From Streptomyces canus (GTDB lineage: Bacteria > Actinomycetota > Actinomycetes > Streptomycetales > Streptomycetaceae): a DNA stretch of 64,000 bases. Below, piece by piece: positions 61,634-64,000 of this stretch. Both the position numbers and the translations under genes were made by a program. How positions within the stretch are numbered: the first letter of the stretch is position 1; every line of letters starts with the position of its first letter. The stretch lies in assembly GCF_030815415.1 (NCBI RefSeq), contig NZ_JAUSWW010000001.1:62001-126000 (forward strand). Reading direction: 5' to 3'. The notes beneath the pieces were generated by a model, which saw only the letters and a program-made list of their open reading frames with translations, was not told the origin of the DNA and made no database searches.

Positions 61634-62683
61634 ATGAAGCTCGCTCGTACCCGCTCCACCGCTGCAGCCGCCACCGCCGTCCTCGCGGTACTGGCCCTCG
61701 CCACCGCGTGCAACCGTGAGAGCACCGACTCGGTCGCCTCGGACGGCGGCAAGTCCGCCATCGGCATCGACCTGCCGCGCTCGGACTCCGACTTCTGGAA
61801 CTCCTACGCGCAGTACATCGACAAGGACATCAAGGCCGACGGCATCAAGGCGCTGCCGATCAGCAACTCGCAGAACGACGTCACCAAGCTGGTCGCCAAC
61901 GTGCAGGTGTTCGAGAACACCGGCGCCAAGGCCGTCGTCATGGCCCCGCAGGACACCGGCGCCATCGCCTCCACCCTGGACACCCTCGCGTCGAAGAAGA
62001 TCCCCGTGATCAGCGTCGACACGAGACCCGACAAGGGCGATGTCTACATGGTGGTCCGTGCCGACAACCGGGCCTACGGCACCAAGGCCTGTGAGTTCCT
62101 CGGCAAGCAGCTGGGCGGCAAGGGCAAGGTCGCCGAGCTGCAGGGCGCGCTGGACTCGATCAACGGCCGCGACCGCTCCGAGGCCTTCGCGGAGTGCATG
62201 AAGACCAAGTTCCCGAAGATCAAGGTCTTCGAGCTGCCCACCGACTGGAAGGGCGACGTGGCCTCCGCCAAGCTGCAGAGCCTGCTCGCCCAGCACAAGG
62301 ACCTCAACGGCATCTACATGCAGGCCGGCGGCGTCTTCCTGCAGCCGACCCTGGCCCTGCTGGAGCAGAAGGGCCTGCTCAAGCCCGCCGGGGAGAAGGG
62401 CCACATCAGCATCGTCTCCAACGACGGCATCCCGCAGGAGTTCGACGCCATCCGCAAGGGCCAGATCGACGCCACGATCTCCCAGCCCGCCGACCTCTAC
62501 GCCAAGTACGCGCTGTACTACGCCAAGGCGGCGGCCGAGGGCAAGACCTTCCAGCCGGGCAAGACCGACCACGACTCCACGATCATCAAGCTGCCCAACG
62601 GCCTTGAGGACCAGCTGCCCGCGCCGCTGATCACCAAGGACAACGTCGACGACAAGTCGCTGTGGGGCAACAACGTCGGCTGA
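61634..62683 (+). CDS. Sugar ABC transporter substrate-binding lipoprotein
   Basis: 349 aa. The lipoprotein signal ends LALATAC (Cys26). The mature part is an RbsB-type periplasmic-binding fold: IGIDLPRSDSDFWNSYAQYI, VFENTGAKAVVMAPQDTGAIASTLDTL, IPVISVDTRPD, GKVAELQGALDSINGRDRSEAF, LNGIYMQAGGVFLQPTLALLE, IDATISQPADLYAKYAL. By context it binds L-fucose outside the membrane. It is divergent from the catabolic operon and followed by the ATPase gene. Confidence 0.85.
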   Translation: MKLARTRSTAAAATAVLAVLALATACNRESTDSVASDGGKSAIGIDLPRSDSDFWNSYAQYIDKDIKADGIKALPISNSQNDVTKLVANVQVFENTGAKAVVMAPQDTGAIASTLDTLASKKIPVISVDTRPDKGDVYMVVRADNRAYGTKACEFLGKQLGGKGKVAELQGALDSINGRDRSEAFAECMKTKFPKIKVFELPTDWKGDVASAKLQSLLAQHKDLNGIYMQAGGVFLQPTLALLEQKGLLKPAGEKGHISIVSNDGIPQEFDAIRKGQIDATISQPADLYAKYALYYAKAAAEGKTFQPGKTDHDSTIIKLPNGLEDQLPAPLITKDNVDDKSLWGNNVG

Positions 62684-62704
62684 CGACCGACCGCTCCCTC
62701 CCGC

Positions 62705-62741
62705 CGCGTCGGGGAACGGACCTCCTCCGTCCCCCGACGCG
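62705..62741 (+). terminator. Intercistronic hairpin between binding protein and ATPase genes
   Basis: CGCGTCGGGG (62705-62714) pairs with CCCCGACGCG (62732-62741), and the inner ACGGA/TCCGT extends the stem. Such hairpins often cause partial termination or stabilise the upstream message, giving more binding protein than ATPase. Confidence 0.5.
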
Positions 62742-62816
62742 CCCCGTCCCACCCCATCCCGGGTGCACACCCGCGCCCCTCGGCCCAGCCTCCGTACACG
62801 AAGGACGGTATCCACC

Positions 62817-64000
62817 ATGGCGGACACCGCGACCGCCCCGGCGACCGGCCCCGGCACCCCGGCCCCGGTGGCCGAGGCGACCGGTATCAGCAAACGATTC
62901 GGCGCGACCGTCGCACTGCGCGACGCTCGTATCACCGTCGCACCGGGCGAGTCGCACGCCCTGGTCGGACGCAACGGCGCCGGCAAGTCGACACTCGTGT
63001 CCCTCCTCACCGGTCTCCAGCAGCCCGACACCGGCACCCTGAGCTTCTCCGGTGAGCCGGCGCCCGCCTTCGGCGACATCGACGCCTGGCGCTCCCGGGT
63101 CGCCTGTGTCTATCAGCGCTCCACGATCATCGGGGACCTGACCGTCGCCGAGAACCTCTTCCTCAACCGGCAGAGCGCCGGGGCGGTGCAGCCCATCCGC
63201 TGGCGGCAACTGCGCCGGCGTGCCGAGGAGTTGCTCGGCGAGTACGGCGTGGCCGTCGACCCCGGCGCGCGAGCCAAGGACCTCACCGTCGAACAGCGGC
63301 AGTTCGTCGAGATCGCCCGCGCCCTGTCCTTCGGCGCGCGCTTCATCATCCTCGACGAGCCGACCGCCAAACTCGACGCCCGTGGCATCGACCGGCTGTT
63401 CGACAAGCTCCATGACCTCCAGCGTCAGGGTGTCGCCTTCCTCTTCATCTCCCACCACCTGCAAGAGGTCTACGACCTCTGCACCACGGTCACGGTCTAC
63501 CGCGACGCCGGCCACATCCTCACCGCGCCCGTCGCCAACCTCGGCCACCATGCCCTGGTGGAGGCCATGACCGGCGAGTCCCACTCCATGGTCACCGCCG
63601 TCGACAAGCGATCCGCCTCGCGGTCCGACTCGGCGGAACTCCTGACGATCGACGCCCTGACCCTGCCCGGCGTCTGCGAGGACATCTCCCTCTCGGTCCG
63701 CTCCGGCGAGGTCATCGGGCTCGCCGGTGCCACGGCCAGCGGCAACGTCCAGGTGGGTGAGGCCATCGCCGGTCTGCACCGCGCCAAGGACGGACGGATC
63801 ACCGTCGGCGACCGGACCGTGCGCACCGGCAGCGTGCCGTCCGCGCTCGCCGCCGGAGTCGGTCTGGTCCCCGAGGACCGCCACCTCCAGGGTCTGGTGA
63901 ACAACCGCAGCGTGGCGGAGAACGCGACGCTGACCGTCACCGCCCAGCTCGGCCCGTTCGGCACGGTGCTGCCCGCCCGTACCAAGGCGTTCGCCGGGCG
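62817..64000 (+). CDS. Sugar ABC transporter ATP-binding protein (RbsA-like), partial
   Basis: The frame is open to the window end (394 codons). The first ATPase half is complete: ATGISKRFGATVALRDARI, Walker A GRNGAGKS, a signature-like region KDLTVEQRQFVEIARALS (LTVEQ in place of LSGGQ), Walker B FIILDEPTAKLD and HHLQEVYDLC. The second half begins VCEDISLSVRSGEVIGLAGA; its Walker A is degenerate (GATASGNVQ), usual for RbsA-type tandem ATPases. It energises sugar uptake with a permease expected beyond 64000. Confidence 0.85.
   Translation, partial: MADTATAPATGPGTPAPVAEATGISKRFGATVALRDARITVAPGESHALVGRNGAGKSTLVSLLTGLQQPDTGTLSFSGEPAPAFGDIDAWRSRVACVYQRSTIIGDLTVAENLFLNRQSAGAVQPIRWRQLRRRAEELLGEYGVAVDPGARAKDLTVEQRQFVEIARALSFGARFIILDEPTAKLDARGIDRLFDKLHDLQRQGVAFLFISHHLQEVYDLCTTVTVYRDAGHILTAPVANLGHHALVEAMTGESHSMVTAVDKRSASRSDSAELLTIDALTLPGVCEDISLSVRSGEVIGLAGATASGNVQVGEAIAGLHRAKDGRITVGDRTVRTGSVPSALAAGVGLVPEDRHLQGLVNNRSVAENATLTVTAQLGPFGTVLPARTKAFAG

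Overview
The window reads as actinobacterial chromosome, almost certainly Streptomyces. GC is very high, GTG and TTG starts are common, and several families are typical of the genus: a conservon (cvn) operon, a LysM/BTAD regulator remnant, a DUF2637 (SpdB-like) plasmid/ICE protein, XRE-TPR regulators and an Imm49 immunity protein. The many transposase and gene fragments mark much of it as accessory, arm-type DNA.

Layout. 1-8.1 kb is a scrapyard: IS30, IS4, IS3 and IS5 remnants, an enoyl-CoA hydratase stub and a decayed LysM/BTAD gene whose 3' end is duplicated 1.1 kb away. They surround an alpha/beta hydrolase with its TetR regulator and a DUF3592 membrane protein. 8.1-11.3 kb has a small secreted protein, the DUF2637 protein and a 73-aa bL12-C-terminal-like protein. 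11.7-17.5 kb carries a 1570-aa caspase-like/NACHT-STAND/WD40 protein divergent from a lipase-like alpha/beta hydrolase, a plausible conflict module. An apparently intact IS5-family element with 3-bp TSD follows, then a HAD phosphatase and an XRE-TPR regulator. 20.5-26.4 kb is a conservon operon extended by a GAF protein and an acyl-CoA dehydrogenase homologue that lacks the usual Glu.

26.6-38.7 kb is the most unusual region. Two XRE regulators precede a nine-gene, fully overlapping operon: KsgA-like methyltransferase, metallophosphoesterase, Fe(II)/2OG oxygenase, two dCTP-deaminase-like proteins, PIG-L deacetylase, WbqC, GT4 glycosyltransferase and a prolyl-tRNA-synthetase paralogue. A terminator follows, then a promoter driving a complete tRNA-like gene (36985-37059). 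This RNA has tRNA-Pro acceptor identity (C1:G72, A73, encoded CCA) but no proline anticodon and no U33. A MurG-like glycosyltransferase and a HIT protein close the block. I infer an undescribed pathway that uses aminoacyl-tRNA or aminoacyl-adenylate chemistry, probably on a nucleoside or amino-sugar.

38.7-46.5 kb is again mixed: broken ORFs, an IS630 remnant, Imm49, an AraC gene fused out of frame to a large-protein remnant, and a PhyH-type oxygenase pair. 46.5-64 kb is an L-fucose/xyloglucan locus: two secreted GH29 fucosidases, an expansin-like protein, a GH74 remnant, a divergent nine-gene catabolic operon (FAH hydrolase, fuconate dehydratase, SDR, aldose dehydrogenase, mutarotase, fuconolactonase, LutA, LutB and a frameshifted LutC) and a sugar ABC importer that runs off the window. 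Together they would free L-fucose, import it, oxidise it without phosphorylation to pyruvate and L-lactate, and oxidise the lactate. Related palindromic sites (ATACATC-S-GATGTAT type) lie before both fucosidases, the operon and the importer, which suggests one regulator.
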